A DNA stretch of 64,000 nt from Mycolicibacterium sp. TUM20985 (GTDB lineage Bacteria; Actinomycetota; Actinomycetes; Mycobacteriales; Mycobacteriaceae): contig NZ_AP027291.1 in assembly GCF_030295745.1 (NCBI RefSeq), positions 1,922,001-1,986,000 of the forward strand, given 5' to 3'. Within the stretch, counting starts at the first letter, position 1. Every line of letters starts with the position of its first letter. A model generated the notes under the pieces. The model did not search any database. It was not told the origin of the DNA and saw nothing but the letters and a program-made list of their open reading frames with translations. This document shows positions 1 to 12,478 of this stretch, in pieces. The translations under genes were made by a program, and so were the position numbers.

Positions 1-607
1 CGGCGAACAGCGGGTCACCCTGGACGGTTCCGGTGGCGTACACCTCGACGGCGCGCTGTCCGGTGATCCAGTTCAGCACGTCGAAGTCGTGCACGGCGCA
101 GTCGCGGAAGATGCCACCCGATCCCTTGATGTAGGCCATCGGCGGGGGAGCGGGGTCCATCGTCGTGCTGCGCACCGTGTGCAAGGTGCCGAGCGAGCCG
201 TCGTCGACCGCGCGCTTGGCCGCCGCGAATGCCGCGTCGAACCGGCGCTGGTAGCCGACCTGGACCGGCACCCCGGACGTGAGGATCACCTCGGCGACGC
301 GCGCACTCTCGGCGGCCGTGGCGGCGATGGGCTTCTCGCAGAAGGTCGGGATGCCGCGTTCGACCGCGGCCAGGGTCAGCTCCGCGTGGGCGGGGGTGGC
401 GGCGGCCACGACGACTCCGTCGACGCCGGAGGACAGCAGCTCCTCCACCGTCGCGACGAATTTGACGCCGTGCTTGGCGGCGACGGCCTCGGCCACGTCG
501 GTGCGCTCGTCGGTGATCACCAACCCATCGAGACCGTCTAGGGCACTGAGGGTTTCGGTGTGGAAGGCGCCGATGCGGCCCAATCCGATGACGCCGAGGG
601 TGGTCAT
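1..607 (-). CDS. Gfo/Idh/MocA family oxidoreductase (inositol 2-dehydrogenase-like), 3' end outside window
   Basis: This is the N-terminal 202 residues of an NAD(P)-dependent dehydrogenase; the rest lies beyond the left edge. A Rossmann glycine motif GLGRIG is at residues 8-13, with an acidic residue (D33) after strand beta-2 that suggests NAD preference. The family signature EKP is at 91-93, which carries the catalytic lysine in this family, and a QRRFD segment and an HDFDV segment follow. These are typical of inositol/sugar 2-dehydrogenases, which oxidise a ring hydroxyl of a cyclitol or sugar in the cytosol. The ATG overlaps the stop of the upstream dioxygenase gene by 4 bp (ATGA), so the two are probably co-translated and act on the same pathway. 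The actual substrate cannot be read from sequence; myo-inositol or another polyol is only a guess. Confidence 0.85.
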   Translation of the reverse strand, partial: MTTLGVIGLGRIGAFHTETLSALDGLDGLVITDERTDVAEAVAAKHGVKFVATVEELLSSGVDGVVVAAATPAHAELTLAAVERGIPTFCEKPIAATAAESARVAEVILTSGVPVQVGYQRRFDAAFAAAKRAVDDGSLGTLHTVRSTTMDPAPPPMAYIKGSGGIFRDCAVHDFDVLNWITGQRAVEVYATGTVQGDPLFA

Positions 608-1767
608 GGGTTTCTCCTTGTCGTGTGGTTCGCGAGTGCGATGTCTAGTGCGTCGGGGGTGAGTCCGTCCGCCAGGGCGGCGAGGACGGTGTCGACCTGG
701 CTCGGCGGCGCCAGGCTGCCGATGGGTTGGTCGTGGTCGAGGTTGGTGGGGAAGGCGTAACCCTCTGCCGTCGCGTTCACGGCGTTGCGGATCTCGCGGT
801 CCGAGCGTCCGGCGGCCTGCATCGCCTGGAGGGCGGGATAGATGGCCCGCACCATCGCCGTGCGGTCCAGCGATTCCATGGCCCGCCCGAACGGCGATGA
901 GACCTGCAACAGGTTCGCCATCCGGCGGATGTCGGTCGAGGTGTTGACGCCCGCGCCGTGCATGAGGGCGGGGTTGAAGAACACCGCGTCGCCCGTGCGC
1001 AGCGGTACCTGCACCTGCACCGTGGCGAAGAAGTCGATGAACTCTTTGCGGTAGAACGCGATGTAGCCGCCCACGAACTTCTGCGAATGGGGCAGCAGCA
1101 TCGTCGGCCCACTCTCCACTGGCATGTCGGAGTGCGCGACGGCGCCCTGCAGGGTTAGGGCCGCCGACATGCGGTGCATGTGCGCCGGGTAGGCCGTCAG
1201 CTGGTCCTCGTCGACGAAGCCGAGGTGGTAGTCGCGGTGCGGAACCTGAGCGGCGCCACCGGGATTGACGACGTTGACCTGCGACGTGACCTGGTAGCGG
1301 GGACCCAGCCAGGCCTGGCAGACCAGCGCCAGCGCGTCGTTCGAGTAGTACTCCGCGAACACCTCCGGGGCGCGCAACGCAAGCTTCTGCGCGGCATTCC
1401 AGACCCGGTCGTTGGCGCCGGCCTTGCCAAAGTGGTCGCCGGCGGCGGCGCCCGTCGCGAGCTGCTCCTCGATGATCGCGGTGAACGCGGCGCTGGCCCG
1501 GTCAACGGTGTCGTGATCGAACGCGTCCTCGAACACCACGACACCGGGTCCGTCGGCAAGCGCGTGGATCAACTCCGTCTGCAGCGCGTGCCGGTCGGCG
1601 CCCGAGACGGTCCGCGCGGAGTAGACGAGGGCGCCCAGGCGAACGTCGCTGGCGAGCGGATAGTCGGCGAGATGGGTGTCAGCCGAGACGAGGGTGCGGA
1701 AGTCATCGAGATCGCAATCCCGCGCTTCGATCCACGCGCGGTGCGTATGTGAGATCGGCGCGGCCAT
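604..1767 (-). CDS. PhyH (phytanoyl-CoA dioxygenase) family Fe(II)/2-oxoglutarate-type oxygenase
   Basis: A 387-residue protein with the non-heme iron facial triad of the PhyH family: H177-R-D179 (in VPHRDYHLGF) and the distal H270 (in NPALMHGAGVN), followed by an arginine-rich RRMANLLQVS segment that would bind 2-oxoglutarate. Such enzymes hydroxylate small organic substrates in the cytosol. I chose the ATG at 1767 over the upstream start at 1809, because family similarity appears to begin near MAAPISHTHRAW and the longer version would run into the control region. It is the first gene of a unit with the Gfo/Idh/MocA dehydrogenase (ATGA overlap) and is divergent from a LacI regulator that probably controls it. 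Its neighbours suggest oxidation of a sugar- or cyclitol-like compound rather than a fatty acyl-CoA, but the substrate is unknown. Confidence 0.8.
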   Translation of the reverse strand: MAAPISHTHRAWIEARDCDLDDFRTLVSADTHLADYPLASDVRLGALVYSARTVSGADRHALQTELIHALADGPGVVVFEDAFDHDTVDRASAAFTAIIEEQLATGAAAGDHFGKAGANDRVWNAAQKLALRAPEVFAEYYSNDALALVCQAWLGPRYQVTSQVNVVNPGGAAQVPHRDYHLGFVDEDQLTAYPAHMHRMSAALTLQGAVAHSDMPVESGPTMLLPHSQKFVGGYIAFYRKEFIDFFATVQVQVPLRTGDAVFFNPALMHGAGVNTSTDIRRMANLLQVSSPFGRAMESLDRTAMVRAIYPALQAMQAAGRSDREIRNAVNATAEGYAFPTNLDHDQPIGSLAPPSQVDTVLAALADGLTPDALDIALANHTTRRNP

Positions 1768-1837
1768 GCCCGTTAGTCTTGTTGTGACTTGCGCCGCAAT
1801 CAACACCAAAAAACCGTCAAAATAACCTCACCTCCGG

Positions 1838-1890
1838 GCGATTTCGGCGCGTTAACGTTCGGCCAGCGATCGTTTTCGCGCCGAAATCGC
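1838..1890. promoter_or_regulatory. 53-bp dyad between divergent dioxygenase and LacI genes (probable operator)
   Basis: A perfect 14-bp inverted repeat (GCGATTTCGGCGCG at 1838-1851 and its complement at 1877-1890) encloses a second, inner inverted repeat (AACGTTCG at 1854-1861 against CGATCGTT at 1867-1874, one mismatch). Both are centred on 1864. In all, 21 of 26 base pairs are symmetric. The right arm ends 17 bp before the lacI-type ATG, directly against its ribosome-binding site. The position fits an operator that represses both divergent units and autoregulates the LacI gene. Confidence 0.75.
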
Positions 1891-1907
1891 GAGAGGGAAG
1901 GAGGGGC

Positions 1908-2924
1908 ATGCCGCACCGGTACAAGGTCCGCGAGATCGCACAGCAGTCGGGCCTGAGCGAGGCGACGGTGGATCGCGTGCTCAACGATCGCCCCGGCGTG
2001 CGGGAGAACACCCGCGCCGAGGTCGCCCAGGCGATCGACGACCTCGACAAGCAGCGAGCACAACTGCGACTCAACGGCCGCCGCTTCTTGATCGACGTCG
2101 TCATGCAGACCCCGCAACGGTTCTCCGATGCCTTCCGCGCCGCCGTCGAGGCCGAACTGCCCGCCTTCGCACCCGCGATGCTGCGGGCGCGGTTCCATCT
2201 GTGGGAATCGGGTTCCACCCGGCAGATGGCCGACGCATTGTCGAAGATCCGCGGCAGCCACGGCGTCGTGCTCAAGGCGCAGGACGCCCCCGAGGTGGCC
2301 GAGGCCGTCGACCGACTCGTGGGTGCGGGCGTACCCGTCGTGACCTATACCACCGACGTGCCCACCAGCGCCCGCTGCGCCTACGTAGGCATCGACAACC
2401 ATGGTGCGGGCGTCACCGCCGCGTACCTGATGGATCAGTGGCTGGGCGCGGCGCCGTCAACCGTTCTGATCACGCTGAGCGGCACCGTGTTCCGCGGTGA
2501 GGGTGAGCGCGAGGTCGGCTTCCGCTCGGCGCTGCGGGGCTCCGGCCGGGAGGTCATCCGAGACGTCGTCGAGGTGAGCGACAGCGACGGCATCGATGCG
2601 ACCACCGAGCGACTGGTGCTCGATGCGCTCGAACGGCACCCGTCCGTCGAGGCCGTCTACTCGCCGGGCGGCGGCAACACCGCGACCGTCGCCGCGTTCG
2701 AGAAGATCGGACGGGTCTGCAGGGTCTTCATCGCCCACGACCTCGACGCCGACAACCGCCGGCTGCTGCGTGACGGACGGATTTCGGTGGTCCTGCACAA
2801 CGACCTGCGGGCCGACGCGCGCCTGGCCATGCGGCAGATCCTGCAGCGCCACGGCGCCCTGCCCGCGGAGGCGGTGCGACCCACGCCCATCCAGGTGATC
2901 ACCCCCTTCAACCTGCCCGCCTGA
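1908..2924 (+). CDS. LacI family transcriptional regulator
   Basis: 338 residues. The N-terminal helix-turn-helix of the LacI family is plain: VREIAQQSGLSEATVDRVLN at about residues 7-26, followed by the hinge helix region to about residue 60. The remainder is a periplasmic-binding-protein-like effector domain, with the typical GxDNHGAG and SPGGGN segments. The ATG has a strong purine-rich ribosome-binding site (GGAAGGAGGGG). The gene is divergent from the PhyH/Gfo-Idh unit and is followed after 89 bp by a PfkB kinase gene. It probably represses the divergent catabolic genes in the absence of a sugar or cyclitol ligand, and itself through the 53-bp dyad just upstream. Ligand unknown. Confidence 0.9.
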   Translation: MPHRYKVREIAQQSGLSEATVDRVLNDRPGVRENTRAEVAQAIDDLDKQRAQLRLNGRRFLIDVVMQTPQRFSDAFRAAVEAELPAFAPAMLRARFHLWESGSTRQMADALSKIRGSHGVVLKAQDAPEVAEAVDRLVGAGVPVVTYTTDVPTSARCAYVGIDNHGAGVTAAYLMDQWLGAAPSTVLITLSGTVFRGEGEREVGFRSALRGSGREVIRDVVEVSDSDGIDATTERLVLDALERHPSVEAVYSPGGGNTATVAAFEKIGRVCRVFIAHDLDADNRRLLRDGRISVVLHNDLRADARLAMRQILQRHGALPAEAVRPTPIQVITPFNLPA

Positions 2925-3013
2925 GCATCAGGTCGTCGATTCGCGACCTCGCCGGATACCATTTCGCCTCACGGCGACTCCGGCGCGCCGACCGACAGCA
3001 GGAGACTCGAACG

Positions 3014-3862
3014 GTGCGGCCAGGGCTCGTCAATGGTGTGACCGTGCTCGGCAACCTCGCGATTGACGTCATCGACGGGGCGGCGCCGAGCCCGGGTGGC
3101 TGCGCGTCGTTCGCCGGTGTGGCCCTGGAGCATGCCGGCGGGTCCGGCCAGATCGTGGCGATGGGCGCCCCGCAGGACCACCAGTTGTTCGCGGGCGTGC
3201 TCGAACGGTTCGGTGCCCTCGTCAGGATCATCGACTCGGACCGGACGGCGGGGTTCCGGCTGGATTACGTCGACGTCGACCACCGGGCGATGTCGGTCGC
3301 AGCACTCGGACCCATCTGGGGTGCACCGCAGATCGAGGCCGCCGACCCGCAGACCACCTGGGTGCACCTGGCCCCGCTGCTGCGGGCGGACTTCCCCGCG
3401 AGCACGCTGGCGCTGCTGGCGGAACGCGGGCATCGCGTCGCCTACGACGGCCAGGGGCTGGTCCGCGCTGACCAGCTGGGTCCGCTCGTCGTGGACCGGG
3501 ACTACCCGCACAGCCTGTTGCGGGACCTCAGCGTTCTCAAGCTGGCCGAGGACGAAGCCGTGATCGTGGCCGACGGCGAGTTCGACGAGGCGACGGCCGA
3601 ACGGCTCGGCGTGCCGGAGATCCTGGTGACGCTGGGCTCGGAGGGCTGCGACATCTACACCGACGGCGCCGTCGTGCGGGTACCCGCCGCGTGGCGGGTC
3701 ACGGGCGTCCAGGCGACGGGCGCGGGGGACATGTTCACGGCCTGTTACGTCGCCAACCGGGCGGCCGGGGCCGAACCCGTGGCGGCAGCCGAACGGGCCA
3801 GCGAACTCGTCGCGCGCGAGCTTCAGAAGCGCGTGACGATCACCTCACCCGACCGGGTATAG
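3014..3862 (+). CDS. PfkB family carbohydrate kinase
   Basis: 282 residues, within the usual size of ribokinase/PfkB sugar kinases (a little short). The C-terminal PfkB signature GAGDMF is at residues 236-241; the aspartate of GAGD is the catalytic base that deprotonates the sugar hydroxyl. The N-terminal GNLAIDVI and PGGCASFAGVAL stretches match the substrate-binding side. The GTG start has GGAGA 8-12 bp upstream. It follows the LacI gene in the same direction and probably phosphorylates the sugar or polyol that the surrounding locus handles. Substrate not deducible; adenosine/ribose-type or inositol-derived substrates are possible. Confidence 0.85.
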   Translation: MRPGLVNGVTVLGNLAIDVIDGAAPSPGGCASFAGVALEHAGGSGQIVAMGAPQDHQLFAGVLERFGALVRIIDSDRTAGFRLDYVDVDHRAMSVAALGPIWGAPQIEAADPQTTWVHLAPLLRADFPASTLALLAERGHRVAYDGQGLVRADQLGPLVVDRDYPHSLLRDLSVLKLAEDEAVIVADGEFDEATAERLGVPEILVTLGSEGCDIYTDGAVVRVPAAWRVTGVQATGAGDMFTACYVANRAAGAEPVAAAERASELVARELQKRVTITSPDRV

Positions 3863-3882
3863 GCGCAGCTACCGGCGCGGCA

Positions 3883-3940
3883 GTCGACACGTGTCAACTC
3901 GCGGTCCGCGAGCGCTGGCCGCTCGCCTACCGGCCGGTAG
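3883..3940. promoter_or_regulatory. Two palindromes in the 356-bp gap before korA
   Basis: The gap 3863-4218 has no credible gene. It holds a 16-bp palindrome with one mismatched pair (GTCGACACGTGTCAAC, 3883-3898) and a perfect 14-bp palindrome (CTACCGGCCGGTAG, 3927-3940). Neither is followed by a T-run, so they look more like protein-binding sites than terminators. They lie roughly 80-135 bp upstream of the candidate korA promoter. Confidence 0.45.
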
Positions 3941-4017
3941 CTTGGTTCTTGGTATTTGTGCCCCAGCGAACGTGATGAAGACCACAAATCCGGTGATCGT
4001 TCATCGCCGCTACGTCG

Positions 4018-4047
4018 TTGATCTGCGCGTTTGAAAGCACTTAACAT
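4018..4047 (+). promoter_or_regulatory. Candidate sigma-A promoter for korAB
   Basis: TTGATC at 4018-4023 and TAACAT at 4042-4047 are separated by 18 bp. This would give a leader of about 165 nt before the korA GTG. It is the best -35/-10 pair I see in the gap; no experimental start is known. Confidence 0.4.
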
Positions 4048-4218
4048 GCAGGACACGCGGCCGCGCGGTAAAGGACACCCTAAGGCCAGTGCAATAATCG
4101 GTACTGCCAGTGACAGATAAGGACAGGTTGCCGTCCATCAGGTGGCGCGGGCGCGAGAAGCGCCCTCCTGCGACACGGATTCACCCCGCAACCTCGTGAT
4201 GCGTGAAAGGCAGGGGTC

Positions 4219-6164
<1,946 letters not shown>

Positions 6165-6168
<4 letters not shown>

Positions 6169-7232
6169 CTGACCTAATCGGTACCGACCTGGGTCTCACG
6201 AAGGTCAGCGGCGTGCCGACGACCAACGAGCCGCAGAAGTCCAAGGACTTCGCCAGCGACCAGGAGGTGCGTTGGTGCCCGGGTTGCGGTGACTACGTCA
6301 TCCTCAACACCATCCGCAGCTTCCTGCCCGAGCTTGGGCTCAAGCGCGAGAACATGGTGTTCGTCAGCGGTATCGGCTGCTCCAGCCGGTTCCCCTACTA
6401 CCTCGAGACCTACGGCCTGCACTCCATCCACGGACGCGCCCCGACCTTCGCGACCGGCCTCGCGCTGGCCCGCGACGACCTGTCGGTCTGGGTCGTCACC
6501 GGTGACGGCGACGCGTTGTCCATTGGCGGCAACCACCTGATCCACGCCCTGCGGCGAAACGTGAACATCACGATTCTGCTGTTCAACAACCGCATCTACG
6601 GTCTGACCAAGGGCCAGTACTCACCGACCTCCGAAGTCGGCAAGGTCACGAAGTCGACGCCGATGGGTTCGCTGGACTACCCCTTCAACCCGGTGTCGCT
6701 GGCGCTGGGCGCGGAGGCGTCGTTCGTCGGTCGCGCGTTGGATTCGGACAAGAAGGGCCTGACCGAGGTGCTGCGGGCCGCGGCCAGCCACCGCGGCGCT
6801 GCGCTCGTCGAGATCATGCAGGACTGCCCGATCTTCAACGACGGTTCCTTCGACGCGCTGCGCAAGGAGGGCTCCGAGGAGCGGTTGATCAGTGTGTCTC
6901 ACGGTCAGCCGATCACGTTCGGGATCGACGGCGAGTACTGCGTGGTGAAGTCCGGGTTCGGCCTCGAGGTCGCCAAGACCGCCGATGTGTCCGTCGACGA
7001 GATCGTCCTGCACGACGCGACCACTCAGGATCCGGCCTACGCGTTCGCGCTGTCGCGGTTGAGTGAGCAGAACCTCGAACACACCGTCATGGGTATCTTC
7101 CGTCAGGTGAGTCGGCCGACCTACGACGAGATGGCGCACGATCAGGTGACCTCTGCGAGGGAATCCAAGCCCCATGACACCGAAGCTCTGCAATCCTTGC
7201 TTCGTGGCAAGGACACCTGGAACGTCGAATAG
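6165..7232 (+). CDS. korB: 2-oxoglutarate (2-oxoacid):ferredoxin oxidoreductase, beta subunit KorB
   Basis: 355 residues. It carries the cysteines of the single [4Fe-4S] cluster (WCPGCGDY near residue 40 and SGIGCSSR near 70) and the thiamine diphosphate site ([12 protein letters not shown], then [15 protein letters not shown]). It is the catalytic partner of KorA; ATGA overlap with korA ensures coupled translation. The last ~59 bp overlap the start chosen for mobA in another frame. Confidence 0.95.
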
Positions 7233-7812
7233 CAGCGAGGTTCTCGAAACCTCCACCGCTCCGCTGGCAGCCATCGTGCTGGCGGGTGGTGCCTCCCGGC
7301 GCATGGGCCGAGACAAGGCGATGCTCGAATTCTCCGGGCGGACGTTCGTCGAGCAGATCGTCGCGACGCTGGCCGGCCGCTGCGCGCCCGTCTTCGTCGT
7401 GGCTGCGCCGGGGCAGCCGCTGCCTGCCCTCGACGCCGAGGTGCTGCGCGACGACGTCCGTGGTGTCGGCCCACTGCTGGCGACGGCCAGGGGATTGCGA
7501 GCCGCAGCCGACGCCGGCGTGGAACGGGCCTTCGTCTCCGCCGTCGACATGCCCTACCTGACCGCTGATCTGATCGACCTGCTGGTCGGTCCCTCGGTGC
7601 GGTTGGGGGCCGACGTGGTGTTGCCATGGGACGGGCGCGATCACTATCTGGCCGGCGTCTACCGCACCGATCTCGCGTCCCGCGCCGAGGAACTGGTCGC
7701 TGCGGGGGAGCGCAGCATGCGTGCCCTGGTGGATGCCGTCGACACGCAGCGCATCGTATTGCCGGAACAGCGCTCGCTCACCAACGTGAACGCGCCCTCC
7801 GACTGGGGTTAG
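7174..7812 (+). CDS. mobA: Molybdenum cofactor guanylyltransferase MobA
   Basis: The nucleotidyltransferase signature [16 protein letters not shown], around residues 35-50, identifies MobA. It transfers GMP from GTP to molybdopterin cofactor to form the guanine dinucleotide cofactor. A metal-binding aspartate sits in AVDMPYLT. The start is uncertain: the ATG at 7174 has a GCGAGGGA element about 10 nt upstream but makes a 59-bp out-of-frame overlap with korB. A GTG at 7204 would trim ten residues. Only the region after ~residue 28 is recognisable as conserved. Same order (korB-mobA) as in M. tuberculosis. Confidence 0.85.
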   Translation: MTPKLCNPCFVARTPGTSNSSEVLETSTAPLAAIVLAGGASRRMGRDKAMLEFSGRTFVEQIVATLAGRCAPVFVVAAPGQPLPALDAEVLRDDVRGVGPLLATARGLRAAADAGVERAFVSAVDMPYLTADLIDLLVGPSVRLGADVVLPWDGRDHYLAGVYRTDLASRAEELVAAGERSMRALVDAVDTQRIVLPEQRSLTNVNAPSDWG

Positions 7813-9050
<1,238 letters not shown>

Positions 9051-9063
9051 TTTCCTCAGACTC

Positions 9064-9110
9064 AGAGAGAACGGCGCCGGGCGACACGCCCGAGCGCCGT
9101 TTTCTCTTTC
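9064..9110 (+). terminator. Rho-independent-type terminator after rpfE
   Basis: A long stem (AGAGAACGGCGC...CGGGCG against CGCCCG...GCGCCGTTTTCTCT) begins 13 bp after the rpfE stop. The descending arm contains TTTT followed by TCTCTTTC. It probably separates the transcripts of the two rpf genes. Confidence 0.7.
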
Positions 9111-9156
9111 ACCCCTTCTACCTCAGCATTCCCTTGATTCCGTCACGCCCCGATAA

Positions 9157-10952
<1,796 letters not shown>

Positions 10953-10953
10953 A

Positions 10954-10967
10954 CGACGCTAGCGTCG
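10954..10967. promoter_or_regulatory. Perfect 14-bp palindrome over the monooxygenase promoter
   Basis: CGACGCTAGCGTCG is fully self-complementary and includes the putative -10 box (TAGCGT read on the minus strand) of the FAD monooxygenase gene. Its position between two divergent units makes it a good repressor-site candidate, though no regulator gene is adjacent. Confidence 0.45.
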
Positions 10968-11030
10968 CCACCGGTGACCCGGGTTTCACACCCGCGAAAC
11001 GCATCTGTGGTTTCCTCGGAGGAGATTCCC

Positions 11031-11549
11031 ATGAGAACCGCCATCGAGTTGACCAGTGTGCCTGCCTGGGCGATTGCGCCCAGTCATCCGGACGTCGACC
11101 TGTCCGGGCGGTACTGGACGATCGTGGCCTTCGACGGGGACGCCGAGACCGCGCAGATCGTCGCCGGCTGGCTCACCCGAATCGCGGCGCACCGCCCCGC
11201 GGCGACTCCGCGCGTCCACCATGTTCGCGACGACGCCGCGGCGCGTTCCGAGGTCTCCGAGGACATGGCCACCGCCGTCGTCGGATGGCGGCTGATGATT
11301 GCCGGGCCGGCCGACGCGTGCCTGCGCCTGCGGGCGCACGCCGTCGGGAATCACGTCGGCGACGACGAGATCACGGTGGCCACCACCGGCATCGCGGACC
11401 GTGACGTGCAGTGTGCGCATTGCCGTGCGGTGACACGCGCTGCGGTCGAACTCGACGGTGTCCTGCCGTGCCGGGGCTGCGGACGCCAGCTCGTCGTCCA
11501 GCGACATGTGTCACGTCGCCTCGGCGCGCATCTTGGGACCATGGCGTGA
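11031..11549 (+). CDS. DmmA-like subunit (dimethylamine monooxygenase family small protein)
   Basis: 172 residues from the ATG at 11031, preceded by GGAGGAGA; an in-frame start further upstream (10974) is less likely. The C-terminus carries four cysteines in a CAHC...CRGC arrangement, a probable zinc knuckle. The body resembles the small subunit annotated as DmmA family in dimethylamine monooxygenase clusters, with GWRLMIAGP and LRLRAHAVG segments. It is the first gene of a run of four with 4-bp overlaps, followed by a flavin/2Fe-2S reductase and a heme-dependent oxidative N-demethylase subunit. It probably takes part in oxidative N-demethylation of a secondary amine. The recognition is from memory of the family and the context, so moderate certainty. 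Confidence 0.65.
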   Translation: MRTAIELTSVPAWAIAPSHPDVDLSGRYWTIVAFDGDAETAQIVAGWLTRIAAHRPAATPRVHHVRDDAAARSEVSEDMATAVVGWRLMIAGPADACLRLRAHAVGNHVGDDEITVATTGIADRDVQCAHCRAVTRAAVELDGVLPCRGCGRQLVVQRHVSRRLGAHLGTMA

Positions 11550-12478
11550 GCACCGCGGAGTTGGTGGTGGTCGCCCTCGACGACCGGATCCCCGGTGTCC
11601 GGAGTCTGCGATTGGCGCGACGCGACGGCGGACCGTTGCCGTCGTTCACACCGGGCAGTCACCTCGTCGTCGAATGCGGACCCGTCCTCAACGCGTACTC
11701 GCTCACCAGCGACGGGGTCGCACCGACCGGCTATGAGATCTCGGTCCTGGAGCGCCCGGACGGTTCCGGTGGGTCCGGATGGATCCACCAACTCGACGTG
11801 GGCGACACCGTCGCCACCCGCCCACCCCGCAGCGCCTTCGCCCCCGTATTGCGGGCCACCAGGCACCTGCTGGTGGCGGCGGGAATCGGCATCACGCCGA
11901 TGGTGTCGCATCTGCGCAGCGCCCGCCGCTGGGGCAGGGACGCCGAACTGCTGTACGTCCACCGGCCCGGGCGCGGGGCCCACGTCCAGGACGTCGAGCG
12001 GCTGACCGCAGCCGTCTCGATCTTCACCGACCGTGCGGCGTTCACGTCGGCGCTTGCCGGTGCGCTCGCTCGGCAGCCACTCGGCACACACCTCTATCTC
12101 TGCGGCCCCGCAGCCTTCATGGACGACGTGACCGCCATGGCCACCGATCTCGGATGGCCTCCGAGCCGTGTGCACGTCGAGCACTTCGGGACCGCCGCGT
12201 TCGACCCCGGCGAGCCGTTCGAGGTGCATCTGACCATCTCCGGTGACCGATTCACCGTCGACGCCGGGGTCTCGCTGCTCGCGGCGCTGCAGGCGCGCGG
12301 CCACGCCGTTCCCCACCTGTGCAGGCGGGGTGTGTGCGGCGAATGCCGGATCGCGGTGACCGGCGGCGAGATATTGCACCGTGACCTCTACCTGAGCGAG
12401 TCCGAGCGCGACATCGGGGACTCCATGATGTGCTGCGTCTCCCGGGCGGCCGGAGACCGATTGGAGTTGGCCCTATGA
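11546..12478 (+). CDS. PDR/VanB-type oxidoreductase (flavin reductase plus 2Fe-2S ferredoxin domain)
   Basis: 310 residues from a GTG that overlaps the preceding stop (GTGA). Residues ~1-100 are the FMN/FAD-binding barrel (NAYSLTSD). Residues ~105-215 are the NAD-binding domain, with AAGIGITPMVSHL and YLCGPAAFMDDV. The C-terminal ~85 residues are a plant-type ferredoxin domain with cluster cysteines in HLCRRGVCGEC and a final MMCCV. The protein passes electrons from NAD(P)H via flavin to a 2Fe-2S cluster, here presumably to the heme N-demethylase encoded next. This is the architecture of phthalate dioxygenase reductase and of DmmB-like reductases. Operon member on both sides by 4-bp overlaps. 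Confidence 0.88.
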   Translation: MSTAELVVVALDDRIPGVRSLRLARRDGGPLPSFTPGSHLVVECGPVLNAYSLTSDGVAPTGYEISVLERPDGSGGSGWIHQLDVGDTVATRPPRSAFAPVLRATRHLLVAAGIGITPMVSHLRSARRWGRDAELLYVHRPGRGAHVQDVERLTAAVSIFTDRAAFTSALAGALARQPLGTHLYLCGPAAFMDDVTAMATDLGWPPSRVHVEHFGTAAFDPGEPFEVHLTISGDRFTVDAGVSLLAALQARGHAVPHLCRRGVCGECRIAVTGGEILHRDLYLSESERDIGDSMMCCVSRAAGDRLELAL

